Source: Linyphia triangularis
Lineage: Eukaryota; Arthropoda; Arachnida; Araneae; Linyphiidae
Assembly (NCBI GenBank): GCA_963978545.1
Contig: OZ021727.1
Coordinates: 55,130,487 to 55,194,486, forward strand
Direction of reading: 5' to 3'
Length of the DNA stretch: 64,000 nucleotides
A program made the translations under genes and the position numbers. The notes beneath the pieces are model-generated. The model saw only the letters and a program-made list of their open reading frames with translations. It had not been told where the DNA came from and ran no database searches. Within the stretch, counting starts at the first letter, position 1. Each line of letters starts with the position of its first letter. Below are positions 1 through 12,760 of this stretch, piece by piece.

Positions 1-229
1 TTATAATTATCTTTTTTTTTTTGTTGTAAGTATTTATAACATCCAAAAAAAAAAAGATTAGAAATATGTACATGCATAAATCAAAAAGGCCTTCAGTCTA
101 AATATGTGAAAATTAATGCAACTACTTTTATAACATCTTATGATATATACAGTACGTAAATTGCACAATCACACGAAAATATTCCATAACTTTTCTTTAC
201 TACAATCGCATAAATTTACTAAAGCTCTC
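1..229. other. AT-rich non-coding sequence
   Basis: Low-complexity A/T-rich DNA with short A and T runs. No open frame, RNA gene or repeat unit is recognisable. Confidence 0.5.
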
Positions 230-950
230 ATTCTGATATCTACCAAAGCAGTTTCCCTGCAACTCTCATTACCAAGACGCACCCGATAATCATGTGATTA
301 TCACCTGAGAGAGAACCATATACGACTGCAAACACGCCTTGGAAGCAGCAACGGTTGGGGTGACTATAACAAAGAAAAAAAATAGGTGAATCTCCACATA
401 GTTTGCCACTCCAGATAATGCTCCCAGGAACAGACTTTCCTTTCTTTCCCTACAGATCGATTAATGACCCCCAGTCTCTGTTGTCGCCCAGCCTACCTTA
501 CTTTTCTTCCCTTAAGGAAGTAACAGATAGAGAAAAAAAAGAAATAGTAGGATATTGCTTTTGAGGGAGGCTGACTGCAGACAAACGTGATAGGAGAACA
601 AGACCAAGAGATCTTATTCGAACGATGCCACTTAAAAGAAGCAGGACTATTCCCTTCACTTTCTTCGTCTGGAACGTGCTTGGCAATGAGAAAAAGGACC
701 TTCGGTCAGTAAAGGAGGGGACCTAAAGGGGGGTTGGCAGGATTAAAGATGCCGCTCAGGGGTTGGCGGTTCTTTGCGGCAAATTAATTGCGGGCAGACG
801 TCCTTTTATCAGTATCTTTAGAGCGTAGAGGGAATTAAATTGTTTATTTTGTTGTCTTTTTTTATGCGTCCTATGAGAAATGGGGGAGGTTTTTCTTATC
901 GTTTGACTGCTTTCGGAAAGGATTTCTGACTTGCCTTTGGCCAAGAAATA
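230..950. promoter_or_regulatory. complex non-coding island (candidate conserved regulatory DNA)
   Basis: This block is clearly less A/T-rich and less repetitive than its surroundings. It holds an 18-bp perfect dyad at 285-302 and G-rich stretches around 710-760 and 880-890. Short open frames occur on the minus strand (498-686 and 756-944), but they have no domain character and no splice context, so I read the block as non-coding. A regulatory role is inferred from composition only. Confidence 0.3.
285..302. promoter_or_regulatory. 18-bp perfect dyad, GATAATCA-TG-TGATTATC
   Basis: The 8-base arms are exact reverse complements around a 2-base centre. Each arm contains a TAATCA/TGATTA homeodomain-type core and a GATA core. 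Such dyads are typical of dimeric transcription-factor sites; no factor can be assigned from sequence alone. Confidence 0.35.
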
Positions 951-1079
951 TATTATGAAATTAAATATGAAGTATCATGTAATGTTGTATGGGCAAATCT
1001 ATGCATTTGCCTAAAATGGCTGGAATGTTAGCAAACTAAGAATTGTCATAACCTGTAATTAGAGTGTTATTTTACTAAA

Positions 1080-1300
1080 AGTTTTTAATACCATTGATGA
1101 CCTCACTAAATCAACACTGTGGAAGAGATAAATTCTGATCAATTATTCCAAGGGGATAAATAAAGATATAAGTGGCCGCCAAACACACTAAATGGTTGTG
1201 AACTGATGAAAACCAATTACTTGTACTTAATGAGAGAATGGCGACTTGTCTAGGTGAGAGATTAATTTCATATATGAATATATAGCATTGGAGATTTACA
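1080..1300. promoter_or_regulatory. complex non-coding island
   Basis: Mixed-composition stretch without repeats and with no plausible reading frame. It stands out from the A/T-rich sequence on both sides. Candidate conserved non-coding DNA, by composition only. Confidence 0.2.
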
Positions 1301-2084
1301 GGTGTGAGAAAAAAGGGCTGTCATGTTAAAAATAAAGAAGGGTGTGTACTTCAATGAAAAGGTGAAAATAATTTCAAACAAACCTTTTGTAATATTGCAT
1401 GTATCCAACTTCGAATGGAGAACTTACTCACTGCCAGTTGTCGAAAACGTACAATTATCTTGGCATCATTTTTATGTTTATACATGTGAGGAGCTGTTTA
1501 TGTCACCCAATAGAGTTTCTCAACTACAAGTGCACTAAAATCAATCATATACAGAATTTTTTAGCTCAAAATAGGAATCAATCAAAATTTACAAGGCTAG
1601 GCGTTGTATTGTAGTCGCAGTCACCCTGATTAATTCAATTCAGTTTATCTCGTAAACTATGTAGAATGTATGTAGTACAATACAAATTGCAAACTAAAAT
1701 AATATATTTAAAATTATAGACATACAAATGTATGTTTCTGTTATGTATTGAGTTTTTGGAGAAAACCAATTTACTGCTCTGTTGATAGAAAAAGAGAGTG
1801 CGTAGTAATATCAAGTGAGTGATCCTGAGTTAATTCATATTTAAAAATACTGAATACCTACACGTGCAAAAAATTATAAATGATATCAGCGAGATGATTA
1901 GGCTACATAATACTCTTTACACAATATAAAAAAGTAAAATACCCCTAGGTAATCCTAATTTAACTAGAGTATACATTGTTTAAAATTAATCACTTTCATA
2001 ACGCTTCATTTTGAATTTCAATTCGTTATTGAAATTTGATGAAACGATTATTTATTTTTGTATAAACGCTTCAATAAAATAAAA

Positions 2085-2215
2085 AAAAATGCTTCTTTAA
2101 TAGTGCTAAGGGCAATAGTTAAAATGATATCTTCAATAGTAAAAAAAAAGGCTTTTTCAATAGTGCTAAGTGTAATAGTTAAAATGATATCTTCAATAGT
2201 AAAAAAAATGCTTTT
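2085..2215. repeat. tandem duplication, 60-bp period, about 2.2 copies
   Basis: The word tagtgctaag recurs at 2101 and 2161, exactly 60 bp apart. It is followed each time by the same ~40-bp string ending in caatagtaaaaaaa. A partial third copy (aaaaatgctttt) closes the array. Because 60 is a multiple of 3, open frames run through on both strands (2058-2270 and 2048-2230); these are artefacts of the repeat. Confidence 0.85.
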
Positions 2216-2279
2216 AAGTAATAAGAACACACTTTTTGGGAAAGATTCATTGTATAGGTTTAAAAAATAATTTTACATT

Positions 2280-5200
2280 GTCAGGTTCATTTATCATTTC
2301 AGTTTAAGGTACCACTTCAGATTAATGCTTCCCAGCGTTTCTTTTAGTTGTATTTAACCAAGTGTCTACGTAATGACTGGATTCACATCAAACTTTCTTG
2401 ACTCCTATAAACTGCATGTAATTTTTTAAAGTGGTGTAATCCATTTTATTTATGATAATCTATTTTCAGATAATTTAGAGTATTCTTTTTTTTTAAATCA
2501 ATAGTTTTCTTTCTAATATTATAAGGCTTTTGAATTATGTCCTATATTTATAAATATATTAAATTAATTGCATTGTGTTTTATTAATAAAAATACTAATT
2601 CAAGTTTTTGTATGAAATTATTTTAACATGATATAAACACTGTAATTACTTATTAATTATTTATAGAAATTTGTGTTTATATTTAAGGAATACACTCAAT
2701 TTAAAATAACAGAAACTCAATATTTTCTATAATTTTAGTTAAATTCTTCGTGGTAATGATGTGCCGATTGTGTCTTGTTCAAACTTATTGTTTTCTTATT
2801 CAAACAACATATATACATTTAATGTGCAAGTGACAAGTTGCAAGTTAAACAGTTCCAGTAAGAAATAGTGTATACACATAATTTGTTTGTTAAATTAAAA
2901 TTTAAGCTACACGTACACTTTAACTTTTACCAATTCGTAGTTTATTCTGGGAATTTTGTAATTTATTTTATGTGTTGCACTGAAAATTAACAGGTATAGT
3001 AAAAGATAGATTTTAATAATGTATAGAATAATACTATTTATTATTTATATTTAAATTTCAATTTAATGTCGTATTTACTGTGCAACTCTCTGTCTGAAGT
3101 GTGGGAAATTTTACACTCTTATGATCTTCTCTCGAAACAGTATATTGTGATCTACACTTTGAAAAATGCTCTCCTACTAAAAAATAATAGAAGTGAGTTT
3201 TTAACTAAAGCAGATTTAAACTCTTAGCACCTTTTTCTGATCACTTTATTGTTAAGTCTCGTGTGAATGGTAATTGTGTAAAGATCAGTTTTTTGTAACT
3301 TCTCTTATTATGTTTATATTACAGACACAATTCTTTTTGTGAGTACATGGCATGTTCAATCTTCTTTTTCTACTCATAAATAGAGTAGAATGATAAAATT
3401 ATGATGAATCTACTAGTTATGCTTTTGTTTGATAAATTTTAGTCATTGACAAAGTTATATGAAAACCTAATTATTTTGATTAGGCCAACCACACATTTAT
3501 AAGACACTTACGCACAGAACACGTCCTTGTAGAGCACACCATTATTATTCAAACATGAATTATCAATAAATCGATCAAAGTAGGATGCTATGAGCTTAAA
3601 TCTGCTTTAGTTTAAAATTTCCTTTTTTTTCTTCTTTTTTTTTTAAATCAGGGATGCACTTTTTAAAGCGAAGATGGCAAGATGCCTTGGAATTATCGTA
3701 AATGGTTTTACATCATTTGTTTGAAAGAAGCGTTGCAAAATAGATGGATGTATTAATGTTGCGGCTAGTTTTTCCAATAAAGAGATTTTAATCTTGTGTA
3801 AAAAGTTTTTGTGGTCTTTTATATTTAAGGTTGATGTGCCTAAATTGAAGGTTTTACATATATTACCAGATTGTGGTTGCGAAATTTATGAATATTAGTA
3901 ATATATGTTTTTATAACTTTTTAAATTGAGACGTTTTTTTAGTTTTTCTTACTGTACATGCCTTGAAGATTGCCATTTTAACAAAAATTTCCCATAAAAC
4001 ATATGATATATTTATTTTTTTAACTTATGTATGTAGATATTTGATTCTAGAAAGCAAAAACGCTATTGAGAGTATAAATAAAATTATGAGACAATGTATA
4101 GCAATACTCTTAGAGTAAGATATTATATTAATTAATATGTCTTCGTTTCATGAAACAAAAGTTATAAAATTAACTTAAAACTCGTTTAAATATTATAGTT
4201 AATTCTTATTCTTAAAAAAGGAAAGAAATCCATATCAGTAGAAAATTTATCAATATGGAAATTATGTAATTTTGTATGTATTTTAAGTTTATCGGATTAC
4301 GAAAACTAAGTAATTTTTGTCTTACAATTTGGTATTGCAATAAAAGCTAAGAGTCATTTGGTGCAAACACATTTCCCTTAGTATTTCCTTAGTTATATAA
4401 ATATACAAGAAATGGTTAATATCCCTAGTTTAGGTGGAACTTAACTAAATATTGTTTTTCCCTGTACCGTAAAATTTGTGTAGTACTTTAATACTACTCT
4501 AGAATAAATATTATGTAATCTAACCACTAAAAATGAAACGTGGCTCTTTTGGACAAGAAAATTACTCGTAAAATTTACAGAAAACGGATTCATTGACAAC
4601 TTATCTGCATTTTTCTTACATATGCAAATAATAGTTGACTTGCTAAAATATAAAAATTTACAATCAAATAAGACTTAGTGTGTAAAGGCGTGACTTTGCT
4701 CAGCATATTTCTTTTAAACATAGCGCTACCTGTCGGTTTTTAGCAAGTATCCAAGGTTACCACTGAGAGCCTACAATGTAATATTCGGGTTACGTAAGAG
4801 GAGTGGTTTTTGAATTGTTTTGAAAGTTTATGTAAAATTATTTAGGTCATATATTAAATTTGTTTATAGTCATAATATTCTTTTTAAAAAATAATTAAAT
4901 TTGTAGTTGACAAAATGTAAGTTTTTTTATTTACAAATTATTTAAGGAGATACATCTACGCTTTCATGTATTAGATTAACGAGTTATGTTATTAGTAAAA
5001 ATAAATGAACACTTTACATTTCTAGATGATAATCTATTCAGCATTAAAACACTTTTGCAACGAGTTTAGCAAACCTTCAACTTATGTATGTTAATTAAAT
5101 ATACATGCATATTCTCAAGTAGATCATCTACATCTATCATAAAGTTTTATATATGATAATAATCAGCTCAAAAATAAATTTATATCTATATAAAAAATGC

Positions 5201-6050
5201 TGTTCGATAAATTAGTATTGAATTACTAGTTTAAGAAAATAATTAAATAAGTTTTCAAATAAATGTTTCAGATATATTTCAAATGAAAATGCTCAATGTT
5301 TTCAATAAAAGTTTTCATTTAAAATGAAGCTAATTTTTATGATACGATGTAAGATACCATTTTCAATCAATTTATATTTTCCACGTGAAAAGAAAATATT
5401 GTATCTTAGCTTGAACCTATAAATAAAATATTCAAATTCTAAAATATAATTAGTTTTGAGTGTTTATTTACCTTTATCGGTTGACATTCTAGAAACTTTT
5501 GTGACTGTGTTCAAGTAGCATAAAAATAACATTAAAAAAAATTGCTTTATTTATATAAATATAAATTAATATTTATTTTGTATTAAATAAACATGTCTAA
5601 ATTATGATACATATTTTAAGAATTTTCTTAGATAAAAAACAGTAAAAAATATTCTATTTTGCTAAGTTTTAATACATTACTTGTCAAAATAAAGATTTTT
5701 CATTGTGCAAAAGATTTTATGCTTAACAAGTTTAAAATCATTCTTAAGAGAAAAATATTAATAAATAAAAATGTATAAATAACAACGTATAATAGCCCCC
5801 GAGTGTTCTAAGAATCTCATTAAATCGAATACATAATTATGTTTTAATTTAAGACTGTGAAATAGTTCTTAAATTAATTTTTTCTCCATATTACCTTTTA
5901 CTTTAAATGTAGCAAATGGAATTGGAGTTATATAAAATTCTAGGACCTTACTCATCATCAACCAATAACAAAAGATGTTTAATTGAATCTACATCGATCG
6001 CCGAAATTCATTTACTTAAGGAATTACGAAAATGAAAAAAAAAACTTAAA
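2280..6050. other. AT-rich gene-free stretch
   Basis: About 3.8 kb of A/T-rich sequence with stops in every frame. I see no coding remnant, tRNA-like box pair, clear dispersed repeat or long dyad. Short lower-A/T patches (around 3480-3560 and 4690-4800) are too small to interpret. Confidence 0.5.
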
Positions 6051-6059
6051 TAAAAATGA

Positions 6060-6320
6060 TTTACACTATGGACTTCTTTTAAAATAGTTTTATTTATTTT
6101 TCTTTTCTTTTCCATCCACATTCTCAAGTTTTTTATCACTTGGCTGAGATATCGATGCTTTCTGTGATACATAGAACAAAAAGGAATCTTGAGATTATTA
6201 TCTAGCCGCTCCCGGCGGCCATTATAAAGTATTACGTTCAATTTTTTCTTGAGAGCAGTCAAAGGTTACAAGGATATCATTTGTAACCGCCATTTTTGTT
6301 CTTAGAGAAAAATTATCGAG
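6060..6320. promoter_or_regulatory. small complex island
   Basis: Higher-complexity patch including a short GC-rich palindromic cluster near 6208-6222 (gccgctcccggcggc). An 84-codon minus-strand frame covers it but shows no domain. Read as non-coding. Confidence 0.2.
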
Positions 6321-7239
6321 TCGATTTTGTTTTAAATAAAATTATACAATGCATTGTTTCACCATATGAAAGGAGCTTTATTCTTAGATGACTGAAATTA
6401 TTTCTTATTGATTAAAAACACTTAAGATTTTATTTCCTTTTTACTTTCAATTACCCGTAAAATAACATAAATGATGAAGTTATTGCATTAGGTTAAAAAA
6501 ATCATAATTTCTTTCACGCTTTGGAACATCGCAAGTAAAAAAAAATGGTTAAGTAAAAGGGTCTGTATATCTGTGGTCAGCACAATTTTCAAACTTTTGT
6601 ACATGGTTCGGTTGTGGTAATGGGACCTGCCATTATAGTTATCTTCAAGACACCAACTTCGCATATCAGTCTTTAAAAAATATGTTTCTACACAATTGGC
6701 AAAAAATGTAAAGAACAATTTTGATCAAAATCTCTGTGGTAATACATTTTAAGTTGTTCTAAACATCCTGACATTTCTGTTTAAATTCGAAAAACTCACA
6801 GAAGTAGAAAAGTGAATTCCTTTAACATAGAGTTAAATTCCATTCAGAAATGCCCCATCAACTATTGTCTCTCTTTCGTTTCACGTGGTAGAAAGAAATA
6901 ATGTAATTAGTATAGCCAAACACGCCAAGTTGGCGAGAATTTATATAATGTAATTGAAAGTTGTGCGATTTTCGGCACCTTTAGTTATTTTGTTTAAGTT
7001 TGCAATAACACACCAAATTTGCAACAAAAGCAAATTTCAATATCTTTAATTGTTGAACTTAATTTTATATTTGAGATATATTTGAGTTTTTTGCAGATAT
7101 TGCTATGAATGACAGCATACAATATATATATGGAATGAGAATAATTGTAAATAAGTACACTGTCTTCATATTAATATCCTATAAACAAGAGTTGTATCTG
7201 TATAATATATTTTAAATATGAAATTTAACTCTTTTATTC
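6321..7239. other. AT-rich gene-free stretch
   Basis: A/T-rich DNA with a slightly more complex patch at 6580-6720. The 76-codon minus-strand frame at 6488-6718 has no recognisable domain. Nothing else can be supported. Confidence 0.4.
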
Positions 7240-7790
7240 CTATAAGTATGACTTGAAATTGATCAAAAACGGCATCTTTAACAGTAAATCTAACCTTTCA
7301 TCTAACGAAGATTTTAAAGACGGACATAGAAGTACCTCGTATCTCTTTCTATCCTTTTCAGGTTTACAGGATAACTGTTCAAAGATGAACGTGTTCCCAT
7401 TAATGTTGGAGGAGTCACGTCGTTCAAACCATTCGTGGCTTCAGCCTCTAACAGGTTCCCTATCCTGGGATTCCTGTTTCTTATTTCATTTCTTTCCTAT
7501 TTCTTTTTTCGCCTACGGTGATAGAACAATGCTGTGGAAATTGCTCCCGAGTAATAAAACGGGCTCTGGTCAAAATGGAAGAGAGTAATTTGGGTCGGTC
7601 GTATTTCAGGGAACAATGTAAGGGGGCAATTAAGTAGGGGGAGATCAATCGTAATTGAAAGATGTTATTTTTAGAGAGAAAATTGCAAATCCTAGAGGGT
7701 GAAATATCTTTGTCTTCAGAGTAATTTGATTTCTGGAGGGAAGGGAGCGATCACAAAGGGGATCCTGGGCTGCTTTTAATGAGAAAACAT
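7240..7790. promoter_or_regulatory. large complex non-coding island
   Basis: One of the most G-rich blocks in the window. It carries several binding-site-like words: gaacaatg twice (7525-7532 and near 7610; Sox-type core AACAATG), a cluster gatcaatcgtaattgaaag near 7644, and gatcacaaagggg near 7750. The 111-codon plus-strand frame (7253-7588) has no motif I recognise and covers only half of the block, so non-coding is the better reading. Confidence 0.35.
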
Positions 7791-8704
7791 GGATTTCGTC
7801 AATCATTTATTAGATATTTCGAGTATAAGCTTATAAAAATATATAATTAAGTTTGGTTGAAATTTTTGTAAGTATTAATGATATATTTCTTGTATTTTAA
7901 GTAGTACTATAATGCATTTTAAGTATTTTTTATGATTTAAATTGTTAATTTATATTGGAAGATATTTCTAAATGATATCAAGCCAAATAATTTGTTTAGC
8001 ATTTAATCAATGTGTTTCTTACTTAACAATTACTCGATTATTAGTACCTCGATAATAATTTATTTCGAACAAGTTAGAACCAAGCTTAAAATAAAAATTA
8101 TATAAAAAGGTCTCTAGTATAAAAGGAATTCCGAGAATATACACTGTATTGTATAGGAGTTTTTTATTTCTAGAAATTAAGTTAACTTTGTTATTATCTG
8201 TTGACTCTAGATTTTATCTTCTTTATAACATTTTAGAAACTGTTTTTATTTATAATAAAATACTAGAGTAACATTGCATTCTAATGGCATTGCATGAAAA
8301 TGTATTATGTACTCTTTTACTAGAATAACTTTATATATATTGAGGTTCAACTACAATAGAAAATTTAGTTGGGCATTTTTATCCATTTGGCATGTCATTA
8401 AAAGTTGTATATTATTCTATATTTTACCATGGAAGGGATTTTATCAAACATATTTTAAAATTCCAAATTTAATTAAAAAAAAAAAACTTTTAAACAAACA
8501 ACATTTTGTTTCAAATGTATTTTTTATAACATTATTTTCATTTGTAACTATTTAATTTTAATTTTGTAATGTTCATCGCATTGTAATATACTAGCTGGAC
8601 GATTCCACGTTTTGGAGATCAATTAAAATGTAAAGACAAAACAACAAAACAAGGTACATTTTTAAACTTGTTATAACTGCAATTTCTATTTTTTCATATA
8701 AATA

Positions 8705-8738
<34 letters not shown>

Positions 8739-8939
8739 ATAAGGAATGAATACCCATGAAAACAATTTAAATGAACAAAAATCTCCTTGAAAAAACTTTA
8801 CTGGAAACTGTAGTTAACTTTTTATGTTAAATCTGTAGGTTTGTTCTGACACTTACGTTTGAAACAAGGAAACTATCTAGTACATGCTTTTTTAAAACAT
8901 CTTTTAAAATATTTAAATAAAGATAACAATATGCCATTC
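7791..8939. other. AT-rich gene-free stretch
   Basis: A/T-rich sequence with no coding trace; contains the T30 run at 8708-8737. An 82-codon frame at 8307-8555 has only a hydrophobic low-complexity translation typical of A/T-rich DNA. Confidence 0.45.
8708..8737. repeat. T30 homopolymer
   Basis: Uninterrupted run of about 30 T. Could be the tail of a minus-strand retroposon or simple slippage. No retroposon body is recognisable beside it. Confidence 0.85.
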
Positions 8940-9530
8940 AATGAAACCAGAATGCAGCTTCAACTTTAAAAAACACTCATTCACGAGCTTTTTCCATACA
9001 CATGAACCTAACACAGCGTGAAAAACTTAGATCTTGAAAAAGAAATCGTATACATGCCCGAATGGTTTTCCCAGCTTTATTGCGCCTTTTTTCGCATTGC
9101 AAATTTAAATGAAATTCTTTTCTTTTCCACCTCAAAAATGTACACAGGGTGGTCGCCAAGAAAAACATTCTTCCCCCAAAAGCATTTAATTTTCGCATTA
9201 AGGGGAGAAACCAGTCTCTAAGACGATAAAACTTCACAAAAGTGTTTATTATGCGTAGAAAAGCAGAGATAATTTGTAAATGGATGGAGACGAAGTTTTG
9301 GAAGCTCTCCAAAAGAGTGACTCTACCCTTGGCCTTGTTTAAAACGCTCTCATTAGTTCCCCCTGACTAATTAACAGAACTTACGGTGTTGGTGAGACAA
9401 GTTTTCCGACGGACCCTTGGCATCAGGATCTGTGGGAGATTGGGAGTATTTCCTGACTGCTGCTTCTGTTACCCGCCAACAAAGAAACGAGGTGTCAAAA
9501 GAGAAAAGTTGTGTGTCTCCTATGCAATTT
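8940..9530. promoter_or_regulatory. complex non-coding island
   Basis: Complex sequence in which opposing frames of 111 codons (minus, 8977-9312) and 67 codons (plus, 9018-9221) overlap. Neither translation shows a domain, signal peptide or splice context. The mutual overlap is what a locally less A/T-rich but non-coding block gives. Confidence 0.3.
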
Positions 9531-11703
9531 TTTCTTTTGACTTTACTTTAAAAATGATTATTTGTTTCAAAATTGTTTTAGCGTGGAAAAATGTATTTAG
9601 GTTTCTAGCTTTTCAGTTATATTTACATATTTTACTTGAAGAATAATATACATGAAATAAGTTTCCGTTAACAGAGATTAATGAGAATTTTAGTTAAATG
9701 TGTTTATGCAAAAAATAGGATAGTTACTTATTTCAAGTACTGAGCTTATTTGTAATTTCTGAAAATTTATAGCAGCATAAATTTCAATTACATTTACATT
9801 CTAAATAAATTTAAGTTTGGTTCCTTATTTTAGTTTCATTACTTTTCCATTTAACTTTTAATTTAAATAAATTATTGGCATTAAAGCAGATTTACATTGA
9901 TTGCTATCCTATAAACCAAATTTAAATATTTAAAATGTTTCTTAAAAAATACTTCTGTTTGGTCCTGACATTTATAAATAAATATTTACCCAACTGTAAA
10001 AATTTTACATGAATAAAATAAACTGAAAAAATTAAAATAAAGAATAAGTAATTAGTTCTTCATTAAATTGAATATAACAAACAAGCTGATGTTGTTTGAA
10101 TTGGGACTGCCGTCAGAAGTAAAAAAAATAACAAAATACAATTATAAAAGTCATATTTATTATCAAGTTTGTTTACTTTTCTTGTATTTTTTTTTATAAA
10201 AAGGTTTAGAAAAAGAAAAACTTTGATTATTCGTTGTAAAAAACGACAGTGTAAATAGTGTTCTACATCCCAAACAAAAAAATAAACAGTGAGAAAGGAT
10301 GAAACATTCTCCATCAGCTTAATGAAGGGACAAGATGTCCTTAACTAAAAAAAAACGCTGGTAAGGAACCTCCCTACAATATTGATACTTTCTTTTTAAA
10401 TTATTTGAAGAGTTCTTTGTGTAAAAGATTCGTAGTTTCGTTATTTTTTTATTTATTTATTTTTTTTGGTTTACTTCTTCAATTCTCTATTTGAGGTTCT
10501 TTAATCTTAGGTTTCTCCAGTTTCCAAGGTTAGCTGAGTAATATCTCTATATTTCTCAGTATTGTTTGAGACAAATAATTTATTTACAATCTGTTAAAGG
10601 GTAAGGGACTCAAAATTCCAAAATCTTTATTTCTGGAATTATTTTTCTGAAATTGTTATGCAGTATTAAATTGTGCTTTGAAAATAAAACTGATGAATAA
10701 AAAAATATGCTTCAAAATTTTAACATTTCTAAATTTGATATATCTAAAAAACTGTTTTAAAAAATAGCTTCGTTTTTGCATTAAATTACTTATAATTGTA
10801 TCACAAATTGTCTTCATGATTTGTAAATGAAAAAATTAAAAATATATTTTGTGCCAAAACTATATAAAACCCATAGTAGTCTCAAAAGCTTTTCTAAGAC
10901 AAATTAATAAAAAAATATATGAAAAATAATTGTGGAAAATGTCAGACATTTTTAACAAGTAGTTTTTAAGTTATATCCATTTGATCTCAAAAAAGTAACA
11001 ATAACCATTACCGTGTAAAATAGTTTCAAAGTTTCACGATAGTAAATGCGAGAAATAGTTGTCTTGTAAATTCTACTAATGAGAGAAACAATTTATTTTG
11101 TCATTTTATTCTAAAATATTTGTGCTATTTTTTACAATAATAAAAATGGAAATTTTAAAAATTTTGAGTACCAGACATCCCTTAAAACTTTATATTTTGA
11201 AATAAAATATATATTTTTGAGTTACATCTTTAACATATAAACATAATTGTTCATATTTTATATGAAAAATTCAAATTATGAAATTCTTAACTGATAAATT
11301 TTAGTTCAGGTAACTAAACGCAGTATAAAATACAACTAAATTGAAAAAAAAAAAAAATTGAATGAGAAGAGAAATGCATCGGATTCATCATTAGTTTAAG
11401 TTATTTCTAAATAAATAGCATGATATAATTTTTTAATGTACTTTATATTTGCCTTAATGTAAAAAGTTTTATATTCGTTTTGTTTTACACGTTTGAAAAA
11501 AAAAATTTCGAAGCTATAATACAAACTTTAATCTGATAGAAAATAGTTAAAAATTCAAGAAGAAATTTCTTGCTTTAGTAGGTTGTTTTTCCAGCCAACC
11601 TATGTCTTTAAAAGTTTTCAATATTTGTTGCACTACCATATATCACTAAGTTTAATTCATGAATCCATTTTATTTCATACATCTTCAGTCGAAACAAAAA
11701 ACA

Positions 11704-11706
<3 letters not shown>

Positions 11707-11738
<32 letters not shown>
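11707..11738. repeat. T32 homopolymer
   Basis: About 32 consecutive T, the longest homopolymer in the window. The 70-codon frame across it (11583-11795) is produced by the run, which reads as poly-Phe. Confidence 0.85.
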
Positions 11739-11743
<5 letters not shown>

Positions 11744-11820
11744 TGAAAATTTTGTTTGTTTGAAGGATTTTAGTTCATACTTATGTTGGCTGTAACTTTT
11801 AATGGCTAAAAATATTGATA

Positions 11821-11880
11821 AGTTTAAAGCTTGTTATTATTATTGAAAAAAGTTTAATGGCTTGTATTATTATTGAAAAA
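11821..11880. repeat. direct duplication, 2 x 30 bp
   Basis: agtttaa....cttg and the following tattattattgaaaaa occur at 11821-11850 and again at 11851-11880 with a few substitutions. A local tandem duplication. Confidence 0.8.
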
Positions 11881-12381
11881 ATTTTAAGAAAACTATAAAA
11901 AGATAAAAAACTATATTGTTATTTATGACTTAACGTATACATTGAAGAAAACTTATTTGCAATATGTTGTCATTTGAATGTAATCTACATAGTTAATAAA
12001 TTTAATTGATAAATCCTATGTTAGTGTTGTATAGGTTATTTCATTTGTTCATGATAAAGTTTATAACTGTACTTCTAATCTCGTTTTATTAATAATTTTC
12101 CATATCGATGTCACCAAAAACTATTAATTACATTAAAAAACTTGGCTATTTTGAAGGGTTTTCTGTGAAAAGTAAGTAACATGAAATTTTATTATCAGTG
12201 GTTAATAAAATTAAATATATAACATAAAAATAACATGTTATAAGAAACATATTATGATTCGTTTATTTGAAGTTAAGATATTTCAAAATTTGATTTTCTT
12301 AACTGTCAATTTAAAACCATTTTTACAAGTGAAGATCAAAAACCCAACTCGGAAACAATATAGTATTTTAATAAATATTGA

Positions 12382-12420
12382 TAGTCACTCACAGAAAACG
12401 TAGTCACTCACAGAAAACGT
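12382..12420. repeat. perfect 19-bp tandem duplication
   Basis: tagtcactcacagaaaacg is present twice head to tail (12382-12400 and 12401-12419) without a mismatch, at the edge of a complex island. The exact identity suggests a recent duplication. Confidence 0.9.
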
Positions 12421-12760
12421 CTCGAAGTTTCTTCGAGAACAATCCTTCATCGCCAACCTCATAACACTATTGCGACGCGATGACAGTTTTAAGAAGTTTT
12501 CAGAACACAGAAGAGAGAGCGAAAGTGCGAATTGATCTCTCACCTGACATTTTGACGTCCCACAAAAGGCAGCTAAGTGCTTCTGCAACCCGGCCTAAAG
12601 TGGACCTGTCATTTCTCATAATATTGATTCCCCGCTGCTGTCTGAAAGAAACGTTAATGCGATGAGACTGAGGCGAAGGTTCTTGTGGGTAACTTGACCG
12701 TCGTCGTCTAACGAAAGTGTTCCCGGAACAATGTTAAGAGAAAAAATCCAGATCTTCTTT
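12421..12760. promoter_or_regulatory. complex non-coding island
   Basis: Mixed-composition block with short overlapping frames on both strands that show no domain. It contains ggaacaatgtt near 12726, the same Sox-type word as in the 7.6-kb island. Candidate enhancer-like sequence, inferred only. Confidence 0.3.

Larger units (their letters stand above)
9650..12370. other. AT-rich gene-free stretch
   Basis: Long A/T-rich region with many short A and T runs. It holds the T32 run at 11707-11738 and a 30-bp duplication at 11821-11880. No gene or element can be supported. Confidence 0.45.

Noticed and set aside
2058..2270. Opposing 60-70-codon frames across 2048-2270
   Set aside because: Generated by the 60-bp tandem repeat.
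7253..7588. 111-codon plus-strand frame as a protein gene
   Set aside because: No domain, no splice signals, covers only part of an island whose complexity continues well past the stop. Composition suits non-coding conserved DNA.
8977..9312. 111-codon minus-strand frame as a gene
   Set aside because: It overlaps a 67-codon frame on the other strand and has no recognisable motif. Most likely chance openness in a less A/T-rich block.
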